Of a stretch of 64,000 nucleotides of DNA, positions 1 to 9,114 are shown piece by piece. This DNA is from Paenibacillus humicus NBRC 102415 (GTDB lineage Bacteria; Bacillota; Bacilli; Paenibacillales; Paenibacillaceae): the NCBI RefSeq assembly GCF_004000905.1, contig NZ_BIMD01000001.1:186001-250000 (forward strand), given 5' to 3'. Below the pieces are notes generated by a model. That model was not told the origin of the DNA. It ran no database searches and saw nothing but the letters and a program-made list of their open reading frames with translations. The position numbers were made by a program, and so were the translations under genes. Each line of letters starts with the position of its first letter. Within the stretch, counting starts at the first letter, position 1.

Positions 1-2
1 GC

Positions 3-1061
3 CAGGACAGCAAACGCAAAGTCGCTCTGGTAACAGGAGCTTCTGGAGTAATTGGCCGCAACCTGATCGAACATCTGGCATCCCTGCCGGACTGGGAAAT
101 CATCGGAGTGTCGCGCAGAGGCGGCGAACCGTCGGCCCGTCTCCGCTATATAGCCGCAGACCTGCTCGACCCCGCCGATTCAAGAGAGAAGCTCGGGGGA
201 TTGAGCGGCGTGACGCATATCTTCTATGCCGCCTATCAGGACCGGCCGACATGGGCGGAGCTGGTGGAGCCCAATGTGGCGATGCTGGTCAACACGGTCG
301 ATGCCGTCGAAGCGGCCGCTCCCGCTCTCCGCCATGTCAGTCTCATGCAGGGCTACAAAGTCTATGGAGCCCATCTCGGACCGTTCAAGACGCCGGCCAA
401 AGAAACCGATGCCTATCATATGCCGCCTGAATTCAATGTGGATCAGCAGCAGTTCCTGGAGGAGCGCCAGATCGGAAAGTCATGGACATGGTCGGCCATG
501 AGGCCGTCCGTCGTCACGGGCTTCGCCCTCGGCAATCCGATGAATCTGGCCCTGGTCATCGCCGTGTATGCCTCCATATCCAAGGAGCTGGGCATCCCGC
601 TGCGGTTTCCCGGCAAGCCCGGCGCTTACGGCAGCCTGCTCGAGATGACCGACGCCGGACTGCTGGCCCGCGCGACCGTATGGGCGGCGACGGATGAGAG
701 ATGCGCCAATCAAGCTTTCAACATCGCCAATGGAGACCTGTTCCGTTGGGACGACATGTGGCCGCGCATCGCTTCCTATTTCGGGATGGAAGCAGCTCCA
801 CCGCTCCCGATGTCTCTGTCGACGGTCATGGCGGACAAGGAGCCGCTATGGAACGGGATGAGGGAGAAATACGGCCTGGAGCCTCATCCCTACAAGGAGG
901 TGTCTTCCTGGGGATTCGGAGATTTCGTGTTCTCCTGGGACTATGACTTTTTTGCGGACAGCTCCAAGGCCAGACGCTTCGGCTTTCATGAATTCGTCGA
1001 TACCGAGAAGCGGTTCAAGGAGATCTTTGATGATTTGCGCCTTCGCCGCATCATTCCATGA
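3..1061 (+). CDS. PRISE-type SDR family NAD(P)-dependent reductase (5' partial)
   Basis: The reading frame is open from the left edge, so the N-terminus lies outside the window. The first visible residues carry the Rossmann motif TGASGVIGRN. The rest resembles the atypical short-chain dehydrogenases of the progesterone 5-beta-reductase/iridoid synthase (PRISE) class: a GYKVYG segment with the conserved Lys, then LGPF, then ample C-terminal substrate-domain sequence. In characterised PRISE enzymes the catalytic Tyr sits in an NFYY segment; here the aligned bases 429-440 encode EFNV, so that Tyr appears missing. These enzymes reduce activated C=C bonds with NADPH in the cytoplasm; the substrate is unknown. 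The gene converges on an HxlR regulator across a shared terminator. The family call is fairly secure, but activity is doubtful. Confidence 0.85.
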   Translation, partial: QDSKRKVALVTGASGVIGRNLIEHLASLPDWEIIGVSRRGGEPSARLRYIAADLLDPADSREKLGGLSGVTHIFYAAYQDRPTWAELVEPNVAMLVNTVDAVEAAAPALRHVSLMQGYKVYGAHLGPFKTPAKETDAYHMPPEFNVDQQQFLEERQIGKSWTWSAMRPSVVTGFALGNPMNLALVIAVYASISKELGIPLRFPGKPGAYGSLLEMTDAGLLARATVWAATDERCANQAFNIANGDLFRWDDMWPRIASYFGMEAAPPLPMSLSTVMADKEPLWNGMREKYGLEPHPYKEVSSWGFGDFVFSWDYDFFADSSKARRFGFHEFVDTEKRFKEIFDDLRLRRIIP

Positions 1062-1075
1062 TTTTTGTTCTTTCT

Positions 1076-1109
1076 CACCAAAAACCGTGCCTTGGCACGG
1101 TTTTTGGTG
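1076..1109. terminator. Bidirectional intrinsic terminator
   Basis: A 15-bp perfect stem (CACCAAAAACCGTGC and its complement) encloses a CTTG loop. It lies between the convergent reductase and HxlR genes, and A/T tracts within the stem let it act on either strand. Confidence 0.8.
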
Positions 1110-1111
1110 AA

Positions 1112-1495
1112 TCATAGGCTGTCGTCGTCCCGGCTGTCTGGAGAATGCAGCACGATCGCCGCTTCTCCGTAAGCCTGTCTGATATAGGATTCTCCCCACA
1201 GGCACATCGAGTGCAGGAGCGGCTCCAGCGTCCGGCCGAACCCGGTCAGGTCGTATTCTACCCGCGGAGGGATCTCGTCGTAGGAAATCCGTCTCACGAT
1301 GCCGGAATGCTGAAGCTCCCGCAGCTGCTGGGTCAGCACCTTCTGGGTGATGTCCGGGATGAGCCGGAGCAGCTGGCCGTTTCGTTTCATACCGAAGGTG
1401 AGATGAAACAGGATGACGGGCTTCCACTTTCCGCCGATCGCTTCCAGCGCGGCCTCGACAGCCGTACGGAAGACTTTGGGCTCTTGCGTATTCAT
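1112..1495 (-). CDS. HxlR family winged-helix transcriptional regulator
   Basis: A 127-residue protein with the typical HxlR core: an ALEAIGGKWKPVILFHL start of the winged helix, then TQKVLTQQLREL and the wing segment RVEYDLTGFG, then a short C-terminal dimerisation helix. The start at 1495 is chosen because AGGTGA sits five bases upstream and the family normally begins about 20 residues before the GKW motif; an upstream in-frame ATG would add about 60 residues without domain character. HxlR proteins often sense redox or electrophilic stress and control a neighbouring oxidoreductase, here possibly the convergent PRISE reductase, but no operator was identified. Confidence 0.85.
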   Translation of the reverse strand: MNTQEPKVFRTAVEAALEAIGGKWKPVILFHLTFGMKRNGQLLRLIPDITQKVLTQQLRELQHSGIVRRISYDEIPPRVEYDLTGFGRTLEPLLHSMCLWGESYIRQAYGEAAIVLHSPDSRDDDSL

Positions 1496-1746
1496 AACGG
1501 TCACCTGCGTTTCGAGAAATGGATATGCCTTCATGCTAACAAAGGTCGCAGGGAAGGACAACAGCCGAAAGACGTCAGGGAACGGATCCGATGCCGGATC
1601 GATGCCGCACCCGAAATCCAGTGACCCTAAATAATGGGAATTTACTTTTATGGAGATAGGTTCATAATAAAATAGCATCCGTTATTAGTTTCCATTTTTC
1701 GATAGGGAGGTGCGAAGAGCCTGAAGGGCGAACAACTGAATCCTTT

Positions 1747-1760
1747 TGAAAGCGCTTCAT
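1747..1760. promoter_or_regulatory. CcpA cre-like site upstream of the GH16 gene
   Basis: TGAAAGCGCTTCAT matches the cre consensus TGWAARCGYTWNCW at 13 of 14 positions. It lies 30 bp before the ATG of the secreted glucanase, which suggests carbon catabolite repression by CcpA. Confidence 0.65.
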
Positions 1761-1789
1761 AATTAAACGAAGGAAGAGGAGGAAATGAC

Positions 1790-3070
1790 ATGAAAGCAAA
1801 AACGAGAATGAGAACGATTGCGATGCTTGCGATGGCCGTCGTTCTTCTGATCAGCCTGGGAGGTGTCCGCATGCCTTCAGCCCAAGCGGCGCCGACCTGG
1901 AACCTGTCCTGGAGCGATGAATTCAACGGAGCGTCCGGCTCCGCGCCGGATGGCAGCAAATGGGGCTATGACATCGGCGGCGGCGGATGGGGCAACAACG
2001 AGCTGGAATATTACACGAACAGCCGCAACAACTCCTACCTGGACGGCGGCGGAAATCTGGTCATCAAAGCGATCAAGGAGAACGTCGGCGGCATGTCCTA
2101 CACTTCCGCCCGCCTGCTGACCAAAGGCAAGTTCAACCAAGCCTACGGCAAATTCGAAGCCCGCATCAAGCTTCCTTACGGCCAAGGCATCTGGCCGGCC
2201 TTCTGGATGCTCGGCAACAACATCGACTCTGCCGGCTGGCCGGGCAGCGGCGAGCTCGACATCATGGAGTACCTGGGCCATGACACCAGCACCGTTTACG
2301 GAACCGTGCATGGTCCCGGTTACTCCGGCGCCGGAGGCATAAGCAAGGCCTACAAGCTTCCGAGCGGCTCGTTCAAGGACGCCTTCCATGTGTTTGGAGT
2401 CGAGTGGGAGCCGACGCAAATCCGCTGGTATGTAGACGGCAATCTGTATCATACGTTCAACAAGAGCCAGCTCGGAGCGGGCCAGACATGGGTGTTCGAC
2501 CATCCGTTCTTCATGATCATGAACCTCGCTGTCGGCGGCAACTGGCCGGGCAACCCGAACGCTTCGACGGTATTCCCTCAGACGATGACCGTCGATTATG
2601 TCCGTGTCTATACGCAAGGAACGTCGACCTCTTCGCCGATCGAAGCCGGAGCCGTCTACAAGCTGATCAACGTCAACAGCAACAAGGCGCTTGATATTTA
2701 TGCAGCAGGAACCGCAGACGGCACCAATGTCCAGATCTACACGGACAACGGAACCGGAGCCCAGCGCTGGCAAGCAGTCGCAAATGCGGATGGAACGTTC
2801 AAGCTGATCAATCCGGCGAGCGGCAAGGCGCTTGACGTCGCTGGGGCGGGGACAGCCGACGGCACGAATGTGCAGATCGCGAATCAGAACGGCAACAACG
2901 CTCAGAACTGGAGAATCATCGACAACGGGGACGGCAGCTTCAAGGTCATCGGCGTCGGCAGCAACAAGGCGCTTGATGTCGCCTCGTCGGGAACCGCTGA
3001 CGGCACCAACGTGCAGATCTGGACCGACAACGGCACGGGTGCGCAGAAGTGGCGCTTCGTGAAGGTATAA
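1790..3070 (+). CDS. Secreted GH16 endo-beta-glucanase (laminarinase-type) with C-terminal ricin-type CBM13
   Basis: The 426-residue protein starts with a Sec signal peptide (basic start, hydrophobic core, cleavage near AQAA at about residue 32). The GH16 domain spans about 35-280 and carries the catalytic signature GELDIMEY, giving E155 as nucleophile, D157, and E160 as acid/base. This ExDxxE form with the extra residue is typical of beta-1,3-glucanases rather than lichenases. Residues about 288-426 form three ricin-B type repeats, each ending in QxW (AQRW, AQNW, AQKW), a CBM13 carbohydrate-binding trefoil. A strong RBS (AGGAGGAA) precedes the ATG and a cre-like site lies just upstream. It probably hydrolyses fungal or plant beta-glucan outside the cell. 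The exact linkage specificity is inferred. Confidence 0.93.
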   Translation: MKAKTRMRTIAMLAMAVVLLISLGGVRMPSAQAAPTWNLSWSDEFNGASGSAPDGSKWGYDIGGGGWGNNELEYYTNSRNNSYLDGGGNLVIKAIKENVGGMSYTSARLLTKGKFNQAYGKFEARIKLPYGQGIWPAFWMLGNNIDSAGWPGSGELDIMEYLGHDTSTVYGTVHGPGYSGAGGISKAYKLPSGSFKDAFHVFGVEWEPTQIRWYVDGNLYHTFNKSQLGAGQTWVFDHPFFMIMNLAVGGNWPGNPNASTVFPQTMTVDYVRVYTQGTSTSSPIEAGAVYKLINVNSNKALDIYAAGTADGTNVQIYTDNGTGAQRWQAVANADGTFKLINPASGKALDVAGAGTADGTNVQIANQNGNNAQNWRIIDNGDGSFKVIGVGSNKALDVASSGTADGTNVQIWTDNGTGAQKWRFVKV

Positions 3071-3090
3071 GCAGGACAACGAATGCCAGA

Positions 3091-3122
3091 AAGAACGCTG
3101 CGGACTGCGGCGTTCTTTTTTT
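3091..3122 (+). terminator. Intrinsic terminator after the GH16 gene
   Basis: AAGAACGC and GCGTTCTT pair around a GC-rich loop, and the stem runs into seven T residues. It ends the glucanase transcript 20 bp after the stop. Confidence 0.8.
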
Positions 3123-3430
3123 GTCTGCATAAGCTGAAATTCCGCGCTTGAAGTACGGCAAGAGTCATCCTCGGGCGACTCCATCAGATTGGCGATGAAG
3201 AAGCCGGACGCTCTCCTTGTATGCCCGGTATTGTAGAGAGCCATGGAGAGATACACCTTCAAGGCCCGATTGCCGGAAAATTCCGCTACTCCCTGACGCA
3301 GAACACGCACAGCCTCGGAATAACGCCTCCAATATCGGTATGTGCTTCCCGGTCCCAGCAAGCATCGTTCCCGGTCCGGTCCTGAGAGTCCTTGCTCCAG
3401 AGCCTTTTCATCCTATGGAATGGCCTTGAT
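3123..3430 (-). pseudogene. Decayed tetratricopeptide repeat protein (multiple frameshifts)
   Basis: Reading the minus strand, recognisable pieces of a small TPR protein appear in order but in different frames: KALEQGLSGPDRE (about 3412-3365, after an in-frame TAG at 3415-3413), then GSTYRYWRRYSEAVRVLRQG through NRALKVYLSMALYNTG (about 3361-3230), then YKESVRLL in another frame, IANLMESPEDDS back in the earlier frame, and finally YFKRGISAYADK in a third frame near 3160-3123. The order and spacing fit the C-terminal half of the common about 120-residue bacillar TPR protein. No part upstream of 3430 is recognisable. At least four lesions make this a pseudogene unless the sequence has errors. 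It lies between the GH16 terminator and the serine hydrolase gene. Confidence 0.65.
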
Positions 3431-3581
3431 CACTACCAGATGTCAATCACGCCGGATAGGGAACATTCGCCTATAACAGAGTCGGCATTGCCAACCGCTG
3501 CGTATTGATGGAAGATAAAAGGAGGAGCATCATTCGCCGCAGCTTGCGGCGGCCGAGATGGCCAAAGGAGGAGGCAGGTTC

Positions 3582-4646
3582 ATGGGAGAGATGGACGAAT
3601 CCCGCATTGACGCATTCATGGAGCAGGAGGTCAGGGACGGACATTTGCCGGGAGCCGTGCTTGCTGTAGCCGTCCAGGGACAGCCTGTCCTGAGGAGAGC
3701 CTACGGCTGCAGAGCCGTCTATCCGCAAAAGGAAGCCATGGAATGGGACACCGTATTCGATATGGCTTCCTTGACGAAGGTGCTGGCCACGCTGCCGGCC
3801 ATTCTCAAGCTGGCTGGAGATGGCAGGCTTTCTATGGACGACACGATAGGCGGCCATATCCGCGGGTATGCAGATTACGCCGAGCATCCCATCACGATCC
3901 GTCATCTGCTGACCCATACATCCGGCCTTCGAGCCGGACTGCCTATGAAGGAAGTGATGGCGATGAACAGGGAAGAGCTGCTGGAGCGCGTGCGGAGCGA
4001 ACGTCCGTTGAGCACGCCGGGCAAGGAGGTCGTCTACAGCGATCTCGGCTTCATTCTGCTGCAGCTTATCGCGGAGCAGGCGGCCGGGGAACCGTTTACT
4101 TCGTTTTTGGAGAGGGAGATCTACGCTCCTCTGGGGATGAAGGATACGGGGTTTCTTCCGTCATTCGAACCTTCCCGATACGCCTCCACGGAATACTCCG
4201 AGGTAGCAGGAGCTTACAAGCGCGGCGTCGTCCATGACGAAAAGGCGGAGCGGATGGGAGGAATAAGCGGGCACGCGGGATTGTTCTCCACCGCGGAGGA
4301 TGTGCTGAAGTTCGCATCCATGATTCATGCCGGAGGAAGGCATGAAGGAAGGGAGATCTTGGCGGAATCATGGCTGGCAGAAGCTCGGCGGAACCAGACT
4401 CCCTTCGCCGGCGAATTCCGCGGCTTGGGCTGGCAGCTGGCCAATCCGGACAGCCCGAATTCCGCAGGAAGCCTGCTGTCGGCGGGATCCTATGGCCATA
4501 CCGGCTTTACGGGGACGAGCATATGGTTCGATCCGGAGCGGGAGCTGCAGATCGTCCTGCTGACCAACCGGGTCCATTTCGGCCGCACGGACGCTATTCT
4601 GCGCATCCGGCCCCAGCTTCATAATCTGATCTCGTCTTGTTTCTAG
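3582..4646 (+). CDS. Serine hydrolase of the beta-lactamase class C / penicillin-binding family
   Basis: A 354-residue protein with the three active-site elements of the PF00144 family: SLTK (S63, K66), YSD (Y152) in place of YxN, and HTG (H306) in place of KTG. There is no signal peptide or membrane segment, so it is probably cytoplasmic. An upstream ATG at 3558 is in frame, but AAAGGAGGAGG at 3564-3574 sits 7 bases before 3582, so the later start is chosen. Members act as esterases, D-amino peptidases or beta-lactamase-like enzymes, and the substrate cannot be told from sequence. It stands alone, with a terminator downstream. Confidence 0.85.
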   Translation: MGEMDESRIDAFMEQEVRDGHLPGAVLAVAVQGQPVLRRAYGCRAVYPQKEAMEWDTVFDMASLTKVLATLPAILKLAGDGRLSMDDTIGGHIRGYADYAEHPITIRHLLTHTSGLRAGLPMKEVMAMNREELLERVRSERPLSTPGKEVVYSDLGFILLQLIAEQAAGEPFTSFLEREIYAPLGMKDTGFLPSFEPSRYASTEYSEVAGAYKRGVVHDEKAERMGGISGHAGLFSTAEDVLKFASMIHAGGRHEGREILAESWLAEARRNQTPFAGEFRGLGWQLANPDSPNSAGSLLSAGSYGHTGFTGTSIWFDPERELQIVLLTNRVHFGRTDAILRIRPQLHNLISSCF

Positions 4647-4675
4647 AGACGCGGATCCAAAAAAGCGATTTGGAG

Positions 4676-4710
4676 AGGCCCGATGCCATAGGCATCGAGG
4701 CCTTTTGTTT
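4676..4710 (+). terminator. Intrinsic terminator after the serine hydrolase gene
   Basis: The GGCC-CGATGCC arm pairs with GGCATCG-AGGCC (one bulged A), followed by TTTTGTTT. Confidence 0.65.
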
Positions 4711-4874
4711 TCCTCCGGCGCCATCGTCGGGAAAAACATAGAATCGCACCTCTTTTCCGTAAGATCGCGACTCCATCATGGGGCAAATCAACCTTTATAA
4801 TGAGGATGCATGTCCGTGAAAGGAGGATCGCCAACCAATCATCCCAGCAAAGAAGGTGATGGCAGCCCAAGAAT

Positions 4875-4888
4875 TGAAAGCGCTTTGA
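4875..4888. promoter_or_regulatory. CcpA cre-like site upstream of the GH87 gene
   Basis: TGAAAGCGCTTTGA matches the cre consensus at 13 of 14 positions and lies about 90 bp before the chosen ATG at 4978. It shares its first eleven bases with the site before the GH16 gene. Confidence 0.6.
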
Positions 4889-4977
4889 ATTTGGAATATA
4901 CGGATTTGGCCGACCTGCTGATTCAGTCGTATTCAAGCGATTATGCCGCGAACCAATCGAACCCGAGGAGGACTATA

Positions 4978-7900
4978 ATGCGTATCCGCACTAAATATAT
5001 GAACTGGATGTTGGTGCTCGTCCTGATCGCCGCCGGCTTCTTCCAGGCTGCCGGCCCCATCGCTCCCGCCACCGCTGCAGGAGGCGCGAATCTGACGCTC
5101 GGCAAAACCGTCACCGCCAGCGGCCAGTCGCAGACGTACAGCCCCGACAATGTCAAGGACAGCAATCAGGGAACTTACTGGGAAAGCACGAACAACGCCT
5201 TCCCGCAATGGATCCAAGTCGACCTTGGCGCCAGCACGAGCATCGACCAGATCGTGCTCAAGCTTCCGTCCGGATGGGAGACTCGTACGCAAACGCTCTC
5301 GATACAGGGCAGCGCGAACGGCTCGACGTTCACGAACATCGTCGGATCGGCCGGGTATACATTCAATCCATCCGTCGCCGGCAACAGCGTCACGATCAAC
5401 TTCAGCGCTGCCAGCGCCCGCTACGTCCGCCTGAATTTCACGGCCAATACGGGCTGGCCAGCAGGCCAGCTGTCGGAGCTTGAGATCTACGGAGCGACGG
5501 CGCCAACGCCTACTCCCACGCCTACTCCAACACCAACGCCAACGCCAACACCAACGCCTACAGTAACCCCTACGCCTTCGGCCACGCCGACTCCGACTCC
5601 TCCGGCAGGCAGCAACATCGCCGTAGGGAAATCGATTACAGCCTCCTCCAGCACGCAGACCTACGTAGCTGCAAATGCAAATGACAACAATACATCCACC
5701 TATTGGGAGGGAGGAAGCAACCCGAGCACGCTGACTCTCGATTTCGGTTCCAACCAGAGCATCACTTCCGTCGTCCTCAAGCTGAATCCGGCTTCGGAAT
5801 GGGGGACTCGCACGCAAACGATCCAAGTTCTTGGAGCGGATCAGAACGCCGGCTCCTTCAGCAATCTCGTCTCTGCCCAGTCCTATACGTTCAATCCCGC
5901 AACCGGCAATACGGTGACGATTCCGGTCTCCGCGACGGTCAAGCGCCTCCAGCTGAACATTACGGCGAACTCCGGCGCCCCTGCCGGCCAGATTGCCGAG
6001 TTCCAAGTGTTCGGCACGCCAGCGCCTAATCCGGACTTGACCATTACCGGCATGTCCTGGACTCCGTCTTCTCCGGTCGAGAGCGGCGACATTACGCTGA
6101 ACGCCGTCGTCAAGAACATCGGAACTGCAGCTGCAGGCGCCACGACGGTCAATTTCTACCTGAACAACGAACTCGCCGGCACCGCTCCGGTAGGCGCGCT
6201 TGCGGCAGGAGCTTCTGCAAATGTATCGATCAATGCAGGCGCCAAAGCAGCCGCAACGTATGCGGTAAGCGCCAAAGTCGACGAGAGCAACGCCGTCATC
6301 GAGCAGAATGAAGGCAACAACAGCTACTCGAACCCGACTAACCTCGTCGTAGCGCCGGTGTCCAGCTCCGACCTCGTCGCCGTGACGTCATGGTCGCCGG
6401 GCACGCCGTCGCAGGGAGCGGCGGTCGCATTTACCGTCGCGCTTAAAAATCAGGGTACGCTGGCTTCCGCCGGCGGAGCCCATCCCGTAACCGTCGTTCT
6501 GAAAAACGCTGCCGGAGCGACGCTGCAAACCTTCACGGGCACCTACACAGGTTCCCTGGCAGCAGGCGCATCCGCGAATATCAGCGTGGGCAGCTGGACG
6601 GCAGCGAGCGGCACCTATACCGTCTCGACGACGGTAGCCGCTGACGGCAATGAAATTCCGGCCAAGCAAAGCAACAATACGAGCAGCGCGAGCCTCACGG
6701 TCTACTCGGCGCGCGGCGCCAGCATGCCGTACAGCCGTTACGACACGGAGGATGCGGTGCTCGGCGGCGGAGCTGTCCTGAGAACGGCGCCGACGTTCGA
6801 TCAGTCGCTCATCGCTTCCGAAGCATCGGGACAGAAATACGCCGCACTTCCGTCCAACGGCTCCAGCCTGCAGTGGACCGTCCGTCAAGGCCAGGGCGGT
6901 GCAGGCGTCACGATGCGCTTCACGATGCCCGACACGAGCGACGGCATGGGCCAGAACGGCTCGCTCGACGTCTATGTCAACGGAACCAAAGCCAAAACGG
7001 TGTCGCTGACCTCTTATTACAGCTGGCAGTATTTCTCCGGCGACATGCCGGCTGACGCTCCGGGCGGCGGCAGGCCTCTCTTCCGCTTCGACGAAGTCCA
7101 CTTCAAGCTGGATACGGCGTTGAAGCCGGGAGACACGATCCGCGTCCAGAAGGGCGGTGACAGCCTGGAGTACGGCGTCGACTTCATCGAGATCGAGCCG
7201 ATTCCGGCAGCGGTTGCCCGTCCGGCCAACTCGGTGTCCGTCACCGAATACGGCGCTGTCGCCAATGACGGCAAGGATGATCTCGCCGCCTTCAAGGCTG
7301 CCGTGACCGCAGCGGTAGCGGCCGGAAAATCCCTCTACATCCCGGAAGGCACCTTCCACCTGAGCAGCATGTGGGAGATCGGCTCGGCCACCAGCATGAT
7401 CGACAACTTCACGGTCACGGGTGCCGGCATCTGGTATACGAACATCCAGTTCACGAATCCCAATGCATCGGGCGGCGGCATCTCCCTGAGAATCAAAGGA
7501 AAGCTTGATTTCAGCAACATCTACATGAACTCCAACCTGCGTTCCCGTTACGGGCAGAACGCCGTCTACAAAGGCTTTATGGACAATTTCGGCACTAATT
7601 CGATCATCCATGACGTCTGGGTCGAGCATTTCGAATGCGGCATGTGGGTCGGCGACTACGCCCATACTCCTGCGATCTATGCGAGCGGGCTCGTCGTGGA
7701 AAACAGCCGCATCCGCAACAATCTTGCCGACGGCATCAACTTCTCGCAGGGAACGAGCAACTCGACCGTCCGCAACAGCAGCATCCGCAACAACGGCGAT
7801 GACGGCCTCGCCGTCTGGACGAGCAACACGAACGGCACTCCGGCCGGCGTGAACAACACCTTCTCCTACAACACGATCGAGAACAACTGGCGCGCGGCGG

Positions 7901-8412
7901 CCATCGCCTTCTTCGGCGGCAGCGGCCACAAGGCTGACCACAACTACATCATCGACTGTGTCGGCGGCTCCGGCATCCGGATGAATACGGTGTTCCCAGG
8001 CTACCACTTCCAGAACAACACCGGCATCACCTTCTCGGATACGACGATCATCAACAGCGGCACCAGCCAGGATCTGTACAACGGCGAGCGCGGGGCGATT
8101 GATCTGGAAGCTTCCAACGACGCGATCAAAAACGTCACCTTCACCAACATCGACATCATCAACGCCCAGCGCGACGGCGTTCAGATCGGCTATGGCGGCG
8201 GCTTCGAGAACATCGTGTTCAACAACATCACGATCGACGGCACCGGCCGCGACGGGATATCGACATCCCGCTTCTCGGGACCTCATCTTGGCGCAGCCAT
8301 CTATACGTACACGGGCAACGGCTCGGCGACGTTCAACAACCTGGTGACCCGGAACATCGCCTATGCAGGCGGCAACTACATCCAGAGCGGGTTCAACCTG
8401 ACGATCAAATAG
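4978..8412 (+). CDS. Secreted modular GH87 alpha-1,3-glucanase / mycodextranase
   Basis: A 1144-residue exoenzyme. Order of parts: Sec signal peptide (1 to about 35), discoidin-like F5/8-type C domain (about 36-173), Thr-Pro linker (about 174-210), second discoidin-like domain (about 211-345), two CARDB-type beta domains (about 347-455 and 460-573), then the GH87 region with a jelly-roll-like part (about 580-735) and a right-handed beta-helix starting at SVTEYGAVANDGKDD (about 751) to the end. D918, D941 and D942 have the spacing (n, n+23, n+24) I recall for the catalytic acids of GH87 alpha-1,3-glucanases. The start at 4978 is chosen over an upstream in-frame ATG (4810) because GAGGAGG and a signal peptide follow it. 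It likely cleaves alpha-1,3-glucan or nigeran of fungal walls, complementing the GH16 enzyme. Confidence 0.9.
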   Translation: MRIRTKYMNWMLVLVLIAAGFFQAAGPIAPATAAGGANLTLGKTVTASGQSQTYSPDNVKDSNQGTYWESTNNAFPQWIQVDLGASTSIDQIVLKLPSGWETRTQTLSIQGSANGSTFTNIVGSAGYTFNPSVAGNSVTINFSAASARYVRLNFTANTGWPAGQLSELEIYGATAPTPTPTPTPTPTPTPTPTPTVTPTPSATPTPTPPAGSNIAVGKSITASSSTQTYVAANANDNNTSTYWEGGSNPSTLTLDFGSNQSITSVVLKLNPASEWGTRTQTIQVLGADQNAGSFSNLVSAQSYTFNPATGNTVTIPVSATVKRLQLNITANSGAPAGQIAEFQVFGTPAPNPDLTITGMSWTPSSPVESGDITLNAVVKNIGTAAAGATTVNFYLNNELAGTAPVGALAAGASANVSINAGAKAAATYAVSAKVDESNAVIEQNEGNNSYSNPTNLVVAPVSSSDLVAVTSWSPGTPSQGAAVAFTVALKNQGTLASAGGAHPVTVVLKNAAGATLQTFTGTYTGSLAAGASANISVGSWTAASGTYTVSTTVAADGNEIPAKQSNNTSSASLTVYSARGASMPYSRYDTEDAVLGGGAVLRTAPTFDQSLIASEASGQKYAALPSNGSSLQWTVRQGQGGAGVTMRFTMPDTSDGMGQNGSLDVYVNGTKAKTVSLTSYYSWQYFSGDMPADAPGGGRPLFRFDEVHFKLDTALKPGDTIRVQKGGDSLEYGVDFIEIEPIPAAVARPANSVSVTEYGAVANDGKDDLAAFKAAVTAAVAAGKSLYIPEGTFHLSSMWEIGSATSMIDNFTVTGAGIWYTNIQFTNPNASGGGISLRIKGKLDFSNIYMNSNLRSRYGQNAVYKGFMDNFGTNSIIHDVWVEHFECGMWVGDYAHTPAIYASGLVVENSRIRNNLADGINFSQGTSNSTVRNSSIRNNGDDGLAVWTSNTNGTPAGVNNTFSYNTIENNWRAAAIAFFGGSGHKADHNYIIDCVGGSGIRMNTVFPGYHFQNNTGITFSDTTIINSGTSQDLYNGERGAIDLEASNDAIKNVTFTNIDIINAQRDGVQIGYGGGFENIVFNNITIDGTGRDGISTSRFSGPHLGAAIYTYTGNGSATFNNLVTRNIAYAGGNYIQSGFNLTIK

Positions 8413-8417
8413 GCTGC

Positions 8418-8451
8418 AAAAAAAGGAAGCTCCTCGGAGCTTCCTTTTTTT
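8418..8451 (+). terminator. Intrinsic terminator after the GH87 gene
   Basis: GGAAGCTCC pairs perfectly with GGAGCTTCC around a TC loop, flanked by A7 and T7 runs. Confidence 0.85.
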
Positions 8452-8529
8452 GCTTGTACGCGGCGGGATGAGGGATAATGGCTTCGAGGAGCGTCGTCAT
8501 CCGCAATCGATGTGAAAAGGAGAAATATG

Positions 8530-9114
8530 ATGAAGGAGAAATTCAGTCCATCTCTGATCGAAAGAATGGAGAGCGAGGAACGGAAGGAGCAGCTGCCTCC
8601 CGGCAGGCTGCTTCAGGATCTGAGGATCGGGAACGGCATGACGGTGCTGGATATCGGGGCAGGAACGGGCTACTTCTCCTTTCCGGCGGCATCTCTCACA
8701 AGCGGGCAAGTTGTCGCGGCCGACCCGCAACCGGAGATGATCGCGTATATGCAGGCCAAAGCGAAGGAAGGGCACCTGCCTCAACTGCGGCCGGTGCTGG
8801 CATCCGCAGAACGGCTGCCGCTGCAGGACCGATCCGTCGACCGGGCTATCGCCTCGCTGGTGCTTCACGTGACCGACACGGTCGAACAGCCGATCCGGGA
8901 GCTGGCCCGCGTTGTGAAGCCAGGCGGCCTGCTGTTCATCCTCGAATGGTTGAAGAAGCAGGATGAAGCCCGGATTCCGCCTCCGAGCCGTGTCGAGCCG
9001 CAGGAGATGGAGGAGATGCTGCTCCGATACGGCTTCAAGGTCATTAGGCTTGATTATCCGACGGATAGGCATTACCGGATGATCGCCGAAAGGGAGATGG
9101 AGAAGGGACGGTGA
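8530..9114 (+). CDS. Class I SAM-dependent methyltransferase
   Basis: A 194-residue protein with the SAM-binding motif [12 protein letters not shown], an acidic residue after the second strand (AADPQ), and a [18 protein letters not shown] motif II/III region typical of UbiE/COQ5-like (methyltransf_11) enzymes. The frame extends back to a GTG at 8512 and an ATG at 8527, but GGAG at 8519-8522 best spaces the ATG at 8530. The substrate is not predictable; it is a small soluble enzyme with no partner gene nearby. Confidence 0.85.
   Translation: MKEKFSPSLIERMESEERKEQLPPGRLLQDLRIGNGMTVLDIGAGTGYFSFPAASLTSGQVVAADPQPEMIAYMQAKAKEGHLPQLRPVLASAERLPLQDRSVDRAIASLVLHVTDTVEQPIRELARVVKPGGLLFILEWLKKQDEARIPPPSRVEPQEMEEMLLRYGFKVIRLDYPTDRHYRMIAEREMEKGR

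Noticed and set aside
1877-3361. Long antisense ORF over the GH16 gene
   Set aside because: It is a shadow of the glucanase frame over most of its length; only its first about 100 codons show real TPR similarity and are reported as a pseudogene.
6388-8286. 632-codon antisense ORF in the GH87 gene
   Set aside because: Its composition (Val/Asp/Arg-rich, no domains) is the mirror of a GC-rich gene with strong codon bias.
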